Source: Cystobacter ferrugineus (GTDB lineage Bacteria > Myxococcota > Myxococcia > Myxococcales > Myxococcaceae). Taken from it: a DNA stretch of 64,000 nt. Both the position numbers and the translations under genes were made by a program. The stretch covers positions 1,030,510 to 1,094,509 of the forward strand of contig NZ_MPIN01000002.1 of assembly GCF_001887355.1 (NCBI RefSeq). Direction: 5' to 3'. The notes under the pieces are model-generated. The model did no database searches, was not told the DNA's origin, and was given only the letters and a program-made list of their open reading frames with translations. Positions 55,123 to 64,000 of the stretch are shown piece by piece (position 1 is the stretch's first letter; every line of letters starts with the position of its first letter).

Positions 55123-55800
55123 ATGTCCCACTCCCTTCGCGCCGCGCTCTTCGATCTCGACGGAACCCTGGTGGACTCGCTGCACGACATTGGCGCGGCG
55201 ATGAACCATGCCCTGGGCACCCACGGCCTGCCTCCCCATCCACTGGCGGCCTACCGGCACTTCGTGGGCGAGGGCGCCCAGGTGCTGGTGGCCCGGGCCG
55301 TCCCCGAGCCCCACGCGCACGCGCGCGAGGCCGTGCTCGCCACCTACCGCGCCTTCTACGCCGAGCACATGCTGGACCATACCCGGCCGTTCCCGGGCAT
55401 CCTCCCCATGCTCGAGCGGCTCGTGGGCGAGGGCGTGAAGCTGGCGGTGCTCAGCAACAAGCCCGACGCGGCCACCCGCCGGCTGGTGACGGCGCTCCTG
55501 CCCGGCGTGCGCTTCGAGGCCGTCTATGGCGAGCGCGCCGGGGTGCCCCGCAAGCCGGACCCGACGGCCGCGCTCGGCGTGGCGGCGGAGCTGGGGGTGG
55601 ACCCGGGCACGTGCGCCTTCATTGGCGACACGTCCGTGGACATGGACACCGCCCGGGCCGCGGGCATGTACGGCGTGGGCGTGACGTGGGGCTTCCGCGA
55701 CGAGCAGGAGCTTCGGACCCATCAGGCCCGGGTCATCGTCCGCTCGGTGGAGGAGCTGCTCCAACACCTGCTGGCCCTGCCTCGCGCCCTCGCCTCCTGA
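55123..55800 (+). CDS. HAD phosphatase, phosphoglycolate phosphatase-like
   Basis: 225 residues from the ATG at 55123. HAD motif I is LFDLDGTLVDS, motif II the Ser in LAVLSNKPDA, motif III the Lys in PRKPDPTAALG and motif IV FIGDTSVDMDTARAAG. The alpha-helical C1 cap between motifs I and II fits the Gph group, which hydrolyses 2-phosphoglycolate formed in DNA repair or by Rubisco; other small sugar phosphates are possible. It follows the gliding-motor operon after a terminator. Confidence 0.88.
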   Translation: MSHSLRAALFDLDGTLVDSLHDIGAAMNHALGTHGLPPHPLAAYRHFVGEGAQVLVARAVPEPHAHAREAVLATYRAFYAEHMLDHTRPFPGILPMLERLVGEGVKLAVLSNKPDAATRRLVTALLPGVRFEAVYGERAGVPRKPDPTAALGVAAELGVDPGTCAFIGDTSVDMDTARAAGMYGVGVTWGFRDEQELRTHQARVIVRSVEELLQHLLALPRALAS

Positions 55801-55915
55801 GGGGGACATCCAAAAATGTCTGTTCGGTAGGAGAACAGCCAGGACGGCGGGCGTTTCCGCTCCACGGCGGGCCGGTTAACATGGCTCATCCACGCCGCTG
55901 AGAGCCGGGACGTGT

Positions 55916-58348
55916 GTGGGGGGCACCGCCATTCCGACGCAATCACAGCGCCTCGAACATTTCCGTGTGGAGGGTTCGAGAGGATTCGCCGAAGCGCTCG
56001 CGCTGGCGGTCGTGCATCTCGCGTCTTCCTGGCTCGGGATGACCCAGGCCCCCTTCGTGGGCGTCACCCTCCCGGTGTGGCCTTCCCTGGGCGTGGCCCT
56101 CGCGGGCTTGTATCTGCTGGGACTCTCGCGCTGGCCCGCCGTCTTCCTGGCCTCGCTGGGCTCCCACCTGCTCACGGGCTCCGCCTCCCCCGGCATGGCG
56201 CTGACCCTCGCGGCGGGTCACACCCTGGAGGCGGTGCTGGGGGTGTGGCTGTTGCGGCGTCTTGGTTTCTCCGCCGGACAGGCGCGCCTGCGGGACGTGC
56301 TGGTGCTCGCCTGCACCGCGACCGCGAGCAGCCTGGTGGCCCTCCCGTCGGGCGTGGGGTTGCTCGCATCACGGGTCGTGCTCTCCTGGGAGGCCGTGGG
56401 GGCGTTGCTCTGGTGGGGTTGGGTGGGCAGCACGCTGGGGGTGTTGGGGGCCGGGGTGGCGTTGATGCTGCTCGCGCGGCGCAAGCCGGAGACGCTCTGG
56501 CGCGAGGGGCTGGCGCTCATGGGGTTGCTGCTGGGCGTGTGTCTGTGGTCCTTCAGCGTGGGCCTGCGGGGCTCCTCGCTCGTCTACGCGCAGGTGCTCG
56601 TCCTCTTTCCACTCGGGGTGTGGGCGGCCCTGCGCTTTGGCTCCCCGGGGGCGGCGCTCAGTCTGGTGCTGCTCGTGGCGGTGTTCATGGGCAGCGCGCT
56701 CGTGGCCTCGGGGGCCATCGGGCCGGGGGAGGGCGCGCGCTCGGCGGGACCGCTCGGGTTCAAGCTCTTCCTGGCGCTCGCCACCGGTGTCGGGCTGCTG
56801 TGGCGCGCGATGCGCCGCGAGCAGGATGCGACCCGGACGCAACTGGAGGCGTTGACCACCGCCGTGCGCAACGTGCGCGAGGGGGTGGTCATCTGCGAGA
56901 AGCGCCCGGGCGGTGAGCCTCGGATCGTGTTCCTCAACCCCTTCTTCCAGGAGATGTGCGGTTGGTCGCAGGAGGAACTGGCGGGCCGCTCCCCGTGGGA
57001 GTTCTGCGCGGCGGCGCAGGACGTCCAGCAGCGGGTGGAAGACACCCTGCGTGAGCAGGGCGATTTCCGTGGTGAAGTGGTGCTGATGCACAAGGATGGC
57101 TCACGGCTGTTCAGCCAGATGCACCTGACGCGCATCCCTGGCGGGGGCGGACAGGTCTCGTACGTCGTGGGCACCCACCATGATCTCACCACGCAACGGC
57201 AGTTGCAGGAGAAGCTCGTCTCCGCGGGGCGGATCGCCGCGGTCGGTACACTGGCGGCGGGGGTGGGCCATGAAATCAACAACCCACTGGCTTACCTTCT
57301 GTTGAACCTGGAAGGCGTGGCGCGCAGCCTGCGGCAGGGGCCCGAGCACCTCGCCGAGGCACGCACCCGGCTGGACTCCGTGCGCGAGGGCGCCGAGCGC
57401 ATTCGCGTCATCGTGAGGGACCTGAAGGTCTTCAGTCGGCAGGAAGGAGAGGAGCGGGAGATGTTGGACGTCAACGCGGTAGTGGTTCCCGCGATGCGCA
57501 TGGCGGCTCACGCGGTGCGTGCCCGGGCCCGGCTGGTGGAAGACTTCGGCTCACCTCCCCCGGTGATGGGCTGCGAGGCCCGGCTCGGACAGGTGCTGCT
57601 CAACCTGCTCGTCAACGCGCTGCAGGCCATCCCCGAGGGCAATCCCGAGCGGCACGAGGTGCGCGTGCGCACGGGCGGTGACGGCCTCGGCCGCGCCCTG
57701 GTGGAGGTGTCCGACACGGGCTGTGGGATGTCTCCCGCCGTGCTGGCGCGCATCTTCGAGCCGTTCTTCACCACCAAGCCCTCGGGCGAGGGCACTGGCC
57801 TGGGGCTCGCCATCTGTCAGCAGATCGTCCAGTCCCATGGCGGCGAGCTGCGGGTGCGCAGCGAGCCGGGCAAGGGCAGTGTCTTCACGCTCGTGCTGCC
57901 CGCCGCGACGCAGACATCCCCCACGCCCGCCGAGCCCGAGCCGGCGGGTGCCGTGGCCGGGTCCGCTCCGCGCCGGCGCATCCTCATCATCGACGACGAG
58001 CCCCGCCTGGCCCAGTCCATGCGCATGCTCATCGAGCCCTCGCACGACGTGGTCATCACCACGCGCGGCGCCGAGGCCCTGGCGTGGGTGAGCGCGGGGC
58101 AGCGCTTCGATCTGGTGTTGTGTGATTTGCAGATGCCGGGGACGACCGGGATGGACGTCTACTCGCACCTGCGCGCGCACGCGCCGGAGCTGCTCGAGCG
58201 GCTCGTCTTCATCTCCGGCGGGGCCTACACCCAGGCCATGCGCGACTTCGTGCGCACGGTGCGCAACCGCGTCCTGGAGAAGCCCGTGCGGCCCAATGAG
58301 CTGCTGGCCACCATCGACGAGGCGCTCGCCACCTCGTCCGCGGCCTAG
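55916..58348 (+). CDS. MASE1 hybrid sensor histidine kinase
   Basis: 810 residues from a GTG. About eight membrane helices at the N-terminus (residues 25-300) form a MASE1 sensor domain (FVGVTLPVWPSLGVALAGLYL; GHTLEAVLGVWLL). A PAS domain follows (AVRNVREGVVICEKR, VFLNPFFQEMCGWSQEELAG), then HisKA with His452 in GVGHEINNPLAYLLLN, HATPase_c with VSDTGCGM, IFEPFFTTKPSGEGTGLGLAI, and a C-terminal receiver with phospho-Asp737 (LVLCDLQMPG). The receiver makes it a hybrid kinase in a phosphorelay. Ligand unknown. Confidence 0.93.
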   Translation: MGGTAIPTQSQRLEHFRVEGSRGFAEALALAVVHLASSWLGMTQAPFVGVTLPVWPSLGVALAGLYLLGLSRWPAVFLASLGSHLLTGSASPGMALTLAAGHTLEAVLGVWLLRRLGFSAGQARLRDVLVLACTATASSLVALPSGVGLLASRVVLSWEAVGALLWWGWVGSTLGVLGAGVALMLLARRKPETLWREGLALMGLLLGVCLWSFSVGLRGSSLVYAQVLVLFPLGVWAALRFGSPGAALSLVLLVAVFMGSALVASGAIGPGEGARSAGPLGFKLFLALATGVGLLWRAMRREQDATRTQLEALTTAVRNVREGVVICEKRPGGEPRIVFLNPFFQEMCGWSQEELAGRSPWEFCAAAQDVQQRVEDTLREQGDFRGEVVLMHKDGSRLFSQMHLTRIPGGGGQVSYVVGTHHDLTTQRQLQEKLVSAGRIAAVGTLAAGVGHEINNPLAYLLLNLEGVARSLRQGPEHLAEARTRLDSVREGAERIRVIVRDLKVFSRQEGEEREMLDVNAVVVPAMRMAAHAVRARARLVEDFGSPPPVMGCEARLGQVLLNLLVNALQAIPEGNPERHEVRVRTGGDGLGRALVEVSDTGCGMSPAVLARIFEPFFTTKPSGEGTGLGLAICQQIVQSHGGELRVRSEPGKGSVFTLVLPAATQTSPTPAEPEPAGAVAGSAPRRRILIIDDEPRLAQSMRMLIEPSHDVVITTRGAEALAWVSAGQRFDLVLCDLQMPGTTGMDVYSHLRAHAPELLERLVFISGGAYTQAMRDFVRTVRNRVLEKPVRPNELLATIDEALATSSAA

Positions 58349-58358
58349 AGCGGCGCGC

Positions 58359-58925
58359 TCACACGCGCAGCCACTTGCGCGCCGTGGGGCCGAAGAAGCG
58401 CATCACCCCGGCCACCGCGAAGAAGCGCGCCGAGCGGCCGATGAGCGCCGCGAGGAAGAAGCGATCCAACGGCACGTTCACCATGCCACTGCCGATGGCG
58501 ACGATCTTGAAGGGCGTGGGCAGCACCGAGCACAACAGCGCCAACACCCAGAAGTTCTGGCCGAGCAGCTCGCCCACGGTGGCGTCGATGCCGAAGCGCT
58601 GGATGCGCGCGTCCAGGTTGATGTTCAGGGCGCTCAGGGCTCCCTGGTGCACGAGCACCCCCAGGTAGTAGCCGATGAAGCCCCCGATGATGCTCGCCAC
58701 GGTGCCGAGCAGCGCGTAGCGCACCCACTTGCTCGGCTGGGCGAGCACCATGGGCACGAGCAGCGCGAAGGGAGGAATGGGAAACACCGAGGCGTCCACG
58801 ACGGACACCACCATCATGGCGGCCAGGGCGTGGGGGGTGGACGAGAGGGACTCCACGCGCAGGTAGAGTCGGCGGTACCAGGAGGGTTTGTCGGAAGGGG
58901 CGGCCACGGGAGCGGGTTCGGTCAT
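58359..58925 (-). CDS. YqaA/DedA-like VTT-domain membrane protein
   Basis: 188 residues with four to five helices. Family features are VSVVDASVFPIPPFALLVPMVLA (the E/D-x-x-x-P segment), GFIGYYLGVLVHQGA and PTPFKIVAIGSGMVNVPLDRFFLAALIGRSARFF, the F/Y-x-x-x-R-G-like end of DedA/YqaA proteins. DedA-type proteins act as lipid scramblases or in membrane homeostasis. It converges with the hybrid kinase gene and is divergent from the Lon-N gene. Confidence 0.85.
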   Translation of the reverse strand: MTEPAPVAAPSDKPSWYRRLYLRVESLSSTPHALAAMMVVSVVDASVFPIPPFALLVPMVLAQPSKWVRYALLGTVASIIGGFIGYYLGVLVHQGALSALNINLDARIQRFGIDATVGELLGQNFWVLALLCSVLPTPFKIVAIGSGMVNVPLDRFFLAALIGRSARFFAVAGVMRFFGPTARKWLRV

Positions 58926-59052
58926 CGAGGGCGCGCACGCTAGCGGAAAGTGGACGCGTTATCAGCCTTCCGTCCCCCGGAAGACGCCCGCCTGCCGGCT
59001 GGCAACACCCCACATTCACCCGGGCCGGGGGACCGGGCTACGGTGCGCCCCC

Positions 59053-59712
59053 ATGACGACGGCCCTCGAACGCATCGAGCGAACCACCCAGGCACTCAAG
59101 GTCTTTCCGCTGCCTTCCGCGGTCCTCTTCCCGCACGCCGTTCTGCCCCTGCACATCTTCGAGCCGCGCTACCGGGCCCTGGTTCGCGACGCGCTCGCCG
59201 GGGACAAGGTGATGGCGCTCGCGCAGTTGGAGCCGGGCTGGGAAGGGCAGTACGGAGAGCGGCCGCCCATGCAGCCCATGATGTGCGCCGGGCTCATCAT
59301 CTGGCACGAGGAGCTGCCCGACGGGCGCTACAACATCCTCCTGCAGGGCGTCTGCCGTGCCCGGCTGCTCGCGGAGCTTCCTCCCGACAAGCCCTACCGG
59401 GAGGTGCGGGTACACCCGCTGCCGGACCCGGCCTGGCAGGGCCCCGAGGAGGAGCGGCTGCGGCAGGCGGTGCTCGACCTGGCCGGGCGCGTGCCGGCGT
59501 CCTTCGCGGAGAACCTCCTGCCGCTCGCGGCGCGCTCCCAGGGGGGCATGCTGGCGGACGTGGTGGCCGCCGCCATCGTTCCCGAGCCCGAGCGGCGCCA
59601 GGAGCTCTTGTGCGAGCTGGACGTGCGCACGCGGCTGGTGGAGGTCATGGATGACGTGGCGGAGCTCGTCGCCCGTTTGAGTCCGGTCAAGCCGACGGGT
59701 CCCCTGAATTAG
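59053..59712 (+). CDS. LON-protease substrate-binding domain protein
   Basis: 219 residues from the ATG at 59053. A stand-alone Lon N-terminal (PUA-like) domain: VFPLPSAVLFPHAVLPLHIFEPRYRALV, MCAGLIIWHEELPDGRYNILLQGVCRARL, followed by a helical bundle (LRQAVLDLAGRVPASF; LLCELDVRTRLVEVMDDVAEL). No ATPase or protease domain is present. Such proteins may recruit substrates or adaptors; exact role unknown. It precedes the NAD synthase gene by 76 bp. Confidence 0.88.
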   Translation: MTTALERIERTTQALKVFPLPSAVLFPHAVLPLHIFEPRYRALVRDALAGDKVMALAQLEPGWEGQYGERPPMQPMMCAGLIIWHEELPDGRYNILLQGVCRARLLAELPPDKPYREVRVHPLPDPAWQGPEEERLRQAVLDLAGRVPASFAENLLPLAARSQGGMLADVVAAAIVPEPERRQELLCELDVRTRLVEVMDDVAELVARLSPVKPTGPLN

Positions 59713-59788
59713 GCGCTTGCATGGCGTGCCGTCCGGGCGTCTGCTCGCGCGCCTCATCCCGTTCTGAGTTCGAGGAGGCACTCTTTCC

Positions 59789-61678
59789 ATGCGGCTCGTG
59801 AAGATTGGGCTCGCCAGCGTCAACGTCACCGTGGGTGCCTTTGCCCGCAACGTGGACGGGGCGCTGGAGCTGGCACGCCAGATGGCGGCCGATGACGTCA
59901 CCGTGGGCGTCTTCCAGGAATCGCTCGTCGGCGGCTATCCCCCCGAGGACCTCGTGCAGTGGCAGGGGTTCGTCGACAACCAGTGGCCCCAGCTCGAGCG
60001 CTTCGCCCGGGAGACGGCCTCGCTGCCGTGTGTGTTCCTCATCGGCGTGGCGGTGGCGCACCAGGGCCTGCGCTACAACTGCGCCGCCATCGTGGCGGGT
60101 GGCAAGGTGGTGGGCCTCGTCCCCAAGGAGAAGCTGCCCACCTACAGCATCTTCTACGAGGGGCGCACCTTCGCCCGCGGCGTGCCCGGCATGCACGAGC
60201 AGTTCCGGGGCATCCCGCTCGGCGATTACCTCTTCCGCTTCGACTTCGGCATCATCTCCCCCGAGGTGTGCGAGGACATCTGGAGCCCCGAGGGGCCCAT
60301 CCGCCGGCGCACCTACTCGGGCGGAGAGCTGGTGGTGAACCTGTCCGCCTCGCCCTTCCGGCTGGGCCACGTGGACACCCGGCGCGAGCAGCTCGCCACG
60401 CGTGCCGCGGACTTCCAGTGCACCATCGCCTACTCCAACGCGCTGGGCAGCAACGACGGCCTCATCTTCGATGGGGGCGGCTTCATCAACCAGAACGGCA
60501 AGCCCGTGGCCGAGGAGCCCCGCTTCCGCCAGGGCTTCGCCGCGGCGGTGGTGGACCTGGACCGCACGCTGCGCCTGCGCACGGAGAACACCACCTGGCG
60601 CAGTGATCGGGAGACGTGGCTGCGCGAGGGCGGCAAGCTGGTGCCCACCATCGACTGCACGCAGGTCGTCACCACCCGGCGCGACACGCTGCGCTATCCC
60701 GTGCCCGCCCACCGCAGCTTCTTCCTGCCCGGGCCCGACACCCGCCGCTCCGGCCGCGAGGCGCTGTGCGAGGACATCCTCGATGCGCTGTCGCTCGGCG
60801 TGGGCGACTACTTCGAGAAGACGCGGGCCTTCAAGGTGCTCGGCATCGCCCTGTCCGGCGGGCGCGACTCGCTGCTCACCCTGCTCGTCGCCCACCGCTA
60901 CGCCAGGCGCGTGCGGCCCGACAACCCGGGCAGCCTCATCCGCGCCTTCTACATGCCCAGCCGCTACTCGAGCGACGCCACGCGCGACGCGGCGGAGACG
61001 ATCGCCCGGGAGCTGGGCGTGCCCTTCGAGGTCATCCCCATCGAGGAGGCGTTCGAGCGGGAGCTGGAAGTCACCCGCAAGATGCTCGGCGGCGGCCAGC
61101 CCACGGCGCTCACCGAGCAGAACATCCAGGCGCGTCTGCGCGCCCAGCGCATGTGGAACTGGTCCAACTCCAGCGGGGGCCTGTTCCTGCAGACGGGCAA
61201 CATGAGCGAGCGCGCGGTGGGCTACACCACCGTGGGCGGCGATCTCATGGGGGCGCTCGCCGTCATCGCCAACGTGCCCAAGACGGTCGTCATGTACCTC
61301 CTGGACTACCTCCTGGAGCAGACGAATTACGAGGGCATCCGCAAGGTGTTGGCCAAGCCGGCCGGGCCGGAGCTGGCGCACAACCAGGTGGGCGAGGAGG
61401 AACTGATGCCCTTTCCCATCCTCGACGCGTGCTTCTACCTGTTCGCCGGCGAGAAGCTGGTGCCCGCCGAGATGCTCCATGCGCTCGAGGCGATGTTCCC
61501 CGAGATCGAGGCGGAGCGGCTGCGCGGCTACGTGGACAAGTTCATCCGGCTCTTCCTCCAGTCCATCTACAAGTGGGTGCAGGCGCCGCTGTCGCTGCAC
61601 ATCGGCAACCTGGACCTGGATCGTGAGCGCGCCCTGCAACTGCCCGTCGTGACGAGCAGTGATTGGACGCGCGGCTGA
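59789..61678 (+). CDS. nadE: Glutamine-dependent NAD+ synthase
   Basis: 629 residues, cytosol. The N-terminal carbon-nitrogen hydrolase (glutaminase) has its triad Glu44 (VFQES), Lys113 (VPKEKLPTY) and Cys161 (SPEVCEDIW). The C-terminal ammonia-dependent synthetase has the PP-loop ALSGGRDSLLTL (about 353-364), RYSSDATRDAAETIA and LLQTGNMSERAVGYTTVGGD. It amidates nicotinic acid adenine dinucleotide to NAD+ using glutamine, the last step of NAD biosynthesis. Strong GAGGAGG ribosome site before the ATG. The start is the conserved MRLVKIGLASVNV. Confidence 0.95.
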   Translation: MRLVKIGLASVNVTVGAFARNVDGALELARQMAADDVTVGVFQESLVGGYPPEDLVQWQGFVDNQWPQLERFARETASLPCVFLIGVAVAHQGLRYNCAAIVAGGKVVGLVPKEKLPTYSIFYEGRTFARGVPGMHEQFRGIPLGDYLFRFDFGIISPEVCEDIWSPEGPIRRRTYSGGELVVNLSASPFRLGHVDTRREQLATRAADFQCTIAYSNALGSNDGLIFDGGGFINQNGKPVAEEPRFRQGFAAAVVDLDRTLRLRTENTTWRSDRETWLREGGKLVPTIDCTQVVTTRRDTLRYPVPAHRSFFLPGPDTRRSGREALCEDILDALSLGVGDYFEKTRAFKVLGIALSGGRDSLLTLLVAHRYARRVRPDNPGSLIRAFYMPSRYSSDATRDAAETIARELGVPFEVIPIEEAFERELEVTRKMLGGGQPTALTEQNIQARLRAQRMWNWSNSSGGLFLQTGNMSERAVGYTTVGGDLMGALAVIANVPKTVVMYLLDYLLEQTNYEGIRKVLAKPAGPELAHNQVGEEELMPFPILDACFYLFAGEKLVPAEMLHALEAMFPEIEAERLRGYVDKFIRLFLQSIYKWVQAPLSLHIGNLDLDRERALQLPVVTSSDWTRG

Positions 61679-61721
61679 CGCGTCACCCGGGGTTGTCTGG
61701 CCGAGTGCCCCCGAGGCGGGA

Positions 61722-61750
61722 GAGCGGCCCCGACCTGGGGGCCGCTCCTT
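61722..61750 (+). terminator. Intrinsic terminator after nadE
   Basis: GAGCGGCCCC (61722-61731) pairs with GGGGCCGCTC (61738-61747), a 10-bp stem with a 6-nt loop, followed by CTT; the T-run is short. Confidence 0.6.
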
Positions 61751-61808
61751 GCCGAACGTCATGCCGGTAACGAACTTCCTGTCACCCACACGACGGTTGG
61801 AGGTTCGG

Positions 61809-62771
61809 ATGAACATGAAGATTTTGGCGGGTCTTGTGACGGCGGTGCTCACGAGCGGCGCCGCGATGGCCCAGGAGGAAGAGACGGATGTGAACCAGGG
61901 GCATGAGCAGGGAGCCCCGGCCAACATGGGCATCGGCGGCGCCGGAGATGCGGACCTCCAACAGCAGGGGTTCGGGGGATCGGGCCAGGTGGCGGCGCCT
62001 CCCGTGGTGCAACCCTCGGCTCCGAACTCGCAAATCATCCAGGGCCAGGGTGGGGTGACGCTCTACTGTACGCCGCTGCAGCCGGGCACGGGCGGCGCGG
62101 GAGTGCCGCTGCATGATCCGCACGCGGGCCTGCTCCCCGGAGAGCAGCCCTCGTCGCTGCAGCGCGACTATGACGTGCAGGATGACTCCGAGGCCATTGG
62201 CGGCTCCGGCTATGACGTGAAGGAAGCCGAGGCGCTGAGGGATCTGGACGAGAAGCCCAAGAAGGAAGCGGACATGCGCGGCCTGACGGTGATGGTCGGC
62301 GGCGGTGTGGAAGGCTACACCGGCTCGCTGGCTCCCGAGGTGCGGCCCGGTGCGGCCGTGGGCGTGACCGCGGCCATCAAGCCCAGCAAGGTGTTCGGCA
62401 TCGAGCTCGGCTACACCGGTGCGGCGAACGAGCTGCGAGGCAACGCGGGCGGTGGTCCGGACATCATCCGCAACGGTGGTCAGGCGGCCCTGACCTTTGG
62501 CCTGGCGGCGACGCCCGTGCAGCCCTACGTGCTCGGCGGCCTCGGTCTCAATCGCTACAACGTCCGCAATGGCGATGGTGAGCGCTTCCGCGACGACACC
62601 AACGCCAACGTCCCGGTGGGCGCGGGTCTGCGCACGCACATCGGTGATTTCACCGCCGACGCGCGCATCAACTACAACTTCCTGCTCAGCAACGACTTCT
62701 CCCCGGGCGTGGAGTCCGACACCTGGACGGGCCGCTACACCGGCACCATCAACCTGGGTGGCACGTTCTAA
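61809..62771 (+). CDS. Outer-membrane beta-barrel protein
   Basis: 320 residues from the ATG at 61809 (GGAGG upstream). Signal peptide [20 protein letters not shown] Gly/Gln/Pro-rich exposed region (residues 25-145) precedes an OmpA/Omp_b-brl-type eight-stranded barrel of alternating hydrophobic residues ([62 protein letters not shown]) that ends INLGGTF with the C-terminal Phe required for BAM-mediated insertion. No OmpA peptidoglycan domain. Function unknown. Confidence 0.83.
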   Translation: MNMKILAGLVTAVLTSGAAMAQEEETDVNQGHEQGAPANMGIGGAGDADLQQQGFGGSGQVAAPPVVQPSAPNSQIIQGQGGVTLYCTPLQPGTGGAGVPLHDPHAGLLPGEQPSSLQRDYDVQDDSEAIGGSGYDVKEAEALRDLDEKPKKEADMRGLTVMVGGGVEGYTGSLAPEVRPGAAVGVTAAIKPSKVFGIELGYTGAANELRGNAGGGPDIIRNGGQAALTFGLAATPVQPYVLGGLGLNRYNVRNGDGERFRDDTNANVPVGAGLRTHIGDFTADARINYNFLLSNDFSPGVESDTWTGRYTGTINLGGTF

Positions 62772-62805
62772 TCCCCTCCTGGGAGTGATGAAGGCAGGAC
62801 AGTCA

Positions 62806-62848
62806 CGGCGCGGTGCCCTGCGACTCCGGGTGCCGCGCCGCTCTTTTT
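62806..62848 (+). terminator. Intrinsic terminator
   Basis: CGGCGCGGTGCCC (62806-62818) and GGGTGCCGCGCCG (62828-62840) pair with two internal mismatches, followed by CTCTTTTT. Confidence 0.7.
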
Positions 62849-62916
62849 CCGCCCTTCCGGGTGCAGGGCGCGGAAGGGGGACGTTAAGGTGGGATTCTTT
62901 CAATGGGAGGCGGCAC

Positions 62917-63240
62917 ATGACTTTGAAGGTGGAGGACACGAAGGTCGGCACGGGCACCGAGGCCGTGGCGGGCAAGACGGTGACGGTGCATTACGTGGGG
63001 ACGCTCACCAACGGCTCGAAGTTCGACAGCAGCCGGGACCGCAAGGAGGGCTTCACCTTCCGTCTGGGCGCGGGCCAGGTCATCCAGGGCTGGGACAAGG
63101 GCGTGGCGGGGATGAAGGTCGGGGGCGTTCGCAAGCTCACCATCCCGCCGGAGATGGGCTACGGCGCCCGGGGCTTTCCGCCCGTCATCCCCCCCAACTC
63201 CACGTTGCTTTTCGAGGTGGAACTGTTGGAGGTCCGTTAG
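62917..63240 (+). CDS. FKBP-type peptidyl-prolyl isomerase
   Basis: 107 residues, a single FKBP domain without signal peptide, so cytosolic. Active-site elements are [35 protein letters not shown] (the Trp that floors the pocket), and [28 protein letters not shown]. It catalyses cis-trans isomerisation of prolyl bonds. Ribosome site GGGAGG. It is followed after 10 bp by a thioredoxin gene, so the two folding helpers are probably one operon. Confidence 0.93.
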   Translation: MTLKVEDTKVGTGTEAVAGKTVTVHYVGTLTNGSKFDSSRDRKEGFTFRLGAGQVIQGWDKGVAGMKVGGVRKLTIPPEMGYGARGFPPVIPPNSTLLFEVELLEVR

Positions 63241-63250
63241 GAGCATTCCC

Positions 63251-63631
63251 ATGGCCACGCTCGAAATCACCAAGGACAATTTCAAGGAAACGGTCTCCAA
63301 GCCGGGCATCGTCATGCTCGACTGGTGGGCCTCGTGGTGCGGTCCCTGCCGCGCCTTCGCCCCCATCTACGACAAGACCGCCGAGAAGCATCAGGACATC
63401 GTCTTCGGGAAGATCGACACGGACGCGCAGCCGGAGCTCTCCGGCAGCTTCCAGATCCGCTCCATCCCCACACTGATGGTGTTCCGGGATGGGGTGTTGC
63501 TCTTCGAGCAGCCGGGTGCCCTGCCCGCGGCGGCCCTGGAGGATCTCATCCGGCAGGTGCGCGCGCTGGACATGGCCGAGGTGCACCGGCAGATCGAGGA
63601 GAGCAGGAGGGCGAAGGAGCCGCAGGCCTGA
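63251..63631 (+). CDS. trxA: Thioredoxin
   Basis: 126 residues; classic active site WASWCGPCRAF with Cys32/35-type pair, the buried Asp in VMLDWWAS and cis-Pro in IRSIPTLMVF. The C-terminal 20 residues (EVHRQIEESRRAKEPQA) are an extra charged helix beyond the usual end. Cytosolic thiol-disulfide reductant. Operon with the FKBP gene, 10 bp apart. The symbol is given for family; several thioredoxins usually coexist. Confidence 0.92.
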   Translation: MATLEITKDNFKETVSKPGIVMLDWWASWCGPCRAFAPIYDKTAEKHQDIVFGKIDTDAQPELSGSFQIRSIPTLMVFRDGVLLFEQPGALPAAALEDLIRQVRALDMAEVHRQIEESRRAKEPQA

Positions 63632-63721
63632 GCGCTCGGGCGCGGGGGACACTCCGCGGCCCGTCAGCCCGTACGCGGTGGGGGTTCCCGGGGGCGGTGT
63701 TCTGGGGCAGGCTCGGGGACC

Positions 63722-64000
63722 ATGTCGTGGGCGCGGGTGCGCAACTGGTGGCGGGGCAGGACGGAGCAACCGCTGCGTCCCCTCCTGGAATGGTGGAGCC
63801 GCAGCCCCGTGCTGCTCGTGCTCCAGGCGCTCGTCGTGTCCATGGTGTGGGGAGCCTTCGACGCGCTGGGGCTGTCGAATCTCTTCTTCCATGACGTGCC
63901 CCGGGTGACGTTCATCGCGGGCTTCATCGCGGGGGTGTTGCTCGGGCAGTTGTGTTTCATCGGCTACCTGTTGGACGCGGACGAGCGGTGGGCCCTGGCG
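63722..64000 (+). CDS. Membrane protein, N-terminal fragment (runs off right edge)
   Basis: 93 codons from the ATG at 63722 are open to the last base. It begins MSWARVRNWWRGRTEQ, then has two hydrophobic helices (VLLVLQALVVSMVWGAF and VTFIAGFIAGVLLGQLCFIGYLL) separated by DALGLSNLFFHDVPR. No family is recognised from this part; probably a multi-pass inner-membrane protein. Confidence 0.65.
   Translation, partial: MSWARVRNWWRGRTEQPLRPLLEWWSRSPVLLVLQALVVSMVWGAFDALGLSNLFFHDVPRVTFIAGFIAGVLLGQLCFIGYLLDADERWALA

Overview
The window is high-GC, densely coded, mostly tightly packed DNA with Shine-Dalgarno starts. It is very probably a chromosomal segment of a myxobacterium of the Cystobacterineae (Archangium/Cystobacter/Melittangium/Myxococcus relatives). 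The basis is the gene content: a traA-traB outer-membrane-exchange pair whose TraA ends in a Cys-Cys plus membrane-anchor plus Arg-Arg (MYXO-CTERM type) tail, an aglR-aglQ-aglS-like gliding-motor operon, many lipoproteins, several PAS/GAF histidine kinases, a kinase-STAND fusion and an orphan terpene synthase. No rRNA, tRNA, CRISPR array, transposase or prophage was recognised.

Layout. 1-5.6 kb: edge of a lipoprotein gene, a class I terpene synthase, a CPNC thioredoxin-like protein, a protein joining an SMI1-like domain to an acidic block and a histone-H1-like Lys/Ala tail, an AI-2E-type transporter and a SanA/YdcF-like protein. 5.7-9.3 kb: a partial F1-ATPase cluster, atpG-atpD-(secreted protein)-atpC, without atpA/atpH or F0 genes. 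9.3-15.1 kb: small hypotheticals, an ADP-ribosylglycohydrolase, two membrane proteins, an acyl-CoA ligase, a TfoX-like protein and an M23 peptidase. 15.1-19.7 kb (minus strand): a GTPase followed by a pseudokinase-STAND ATPase fusion. 19.8-29.4 kb: DctA, a KefB-like antiporter, an Oar-like TonB-dependent receptor with a lipoprotein, a degenerate MBL protein and a lipase maturation factor. 29.5-34.3 kb: an Ig-like lipoprotein and the traA-traB operon. 34.3-38.4 kb: an XRE regulator, a second GTPase, an NtrC-type regulator and the remnant of its histidine kinase. 38.4-48 kb: thioredoxin/TPR lipoprotein, metallophosphoesterase operon, dienelactone hydrolase, GMC oxidoreductase, beta-helix lipoprotein. 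48-55 kb: an overlapping pair of histidine kinases (the first without an ATPase domain), a stand-alone MshEN protein and the aglRQS motor. 55-64 kb: Gph-like phosphatase, MASE1 hybrid kinase, YqaA, Lon-N protein, NAD synthase, outer-membrane protein, FKBP, thioredoxin and the start of a membrane protein.

How the genes fit together. The strongest theme is the cell surface and social behaviour: TraA/TraB for kin recognition and outer-membrane exchange, the AglRQS proton-driven gliding motor, an Oar-like receptor and many lipoproteins. The most interesting new signal is a 13-bp palindrome (CCTACA-N-TGTAGG). It lies just upstream of the XRE gene and recurs, 11 of 13 bases identical, upstream of traA, which suggests that the XRE protein controls both itself and outer-membrane exchange. 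Also notable are a kinase-like protein lacking its catalytic Asp, encoded behind a GTPase gene; the decayed histidine kinase upstream of an intact NtrC-type regulator; and the SMI1/histone-H1-like fusion.
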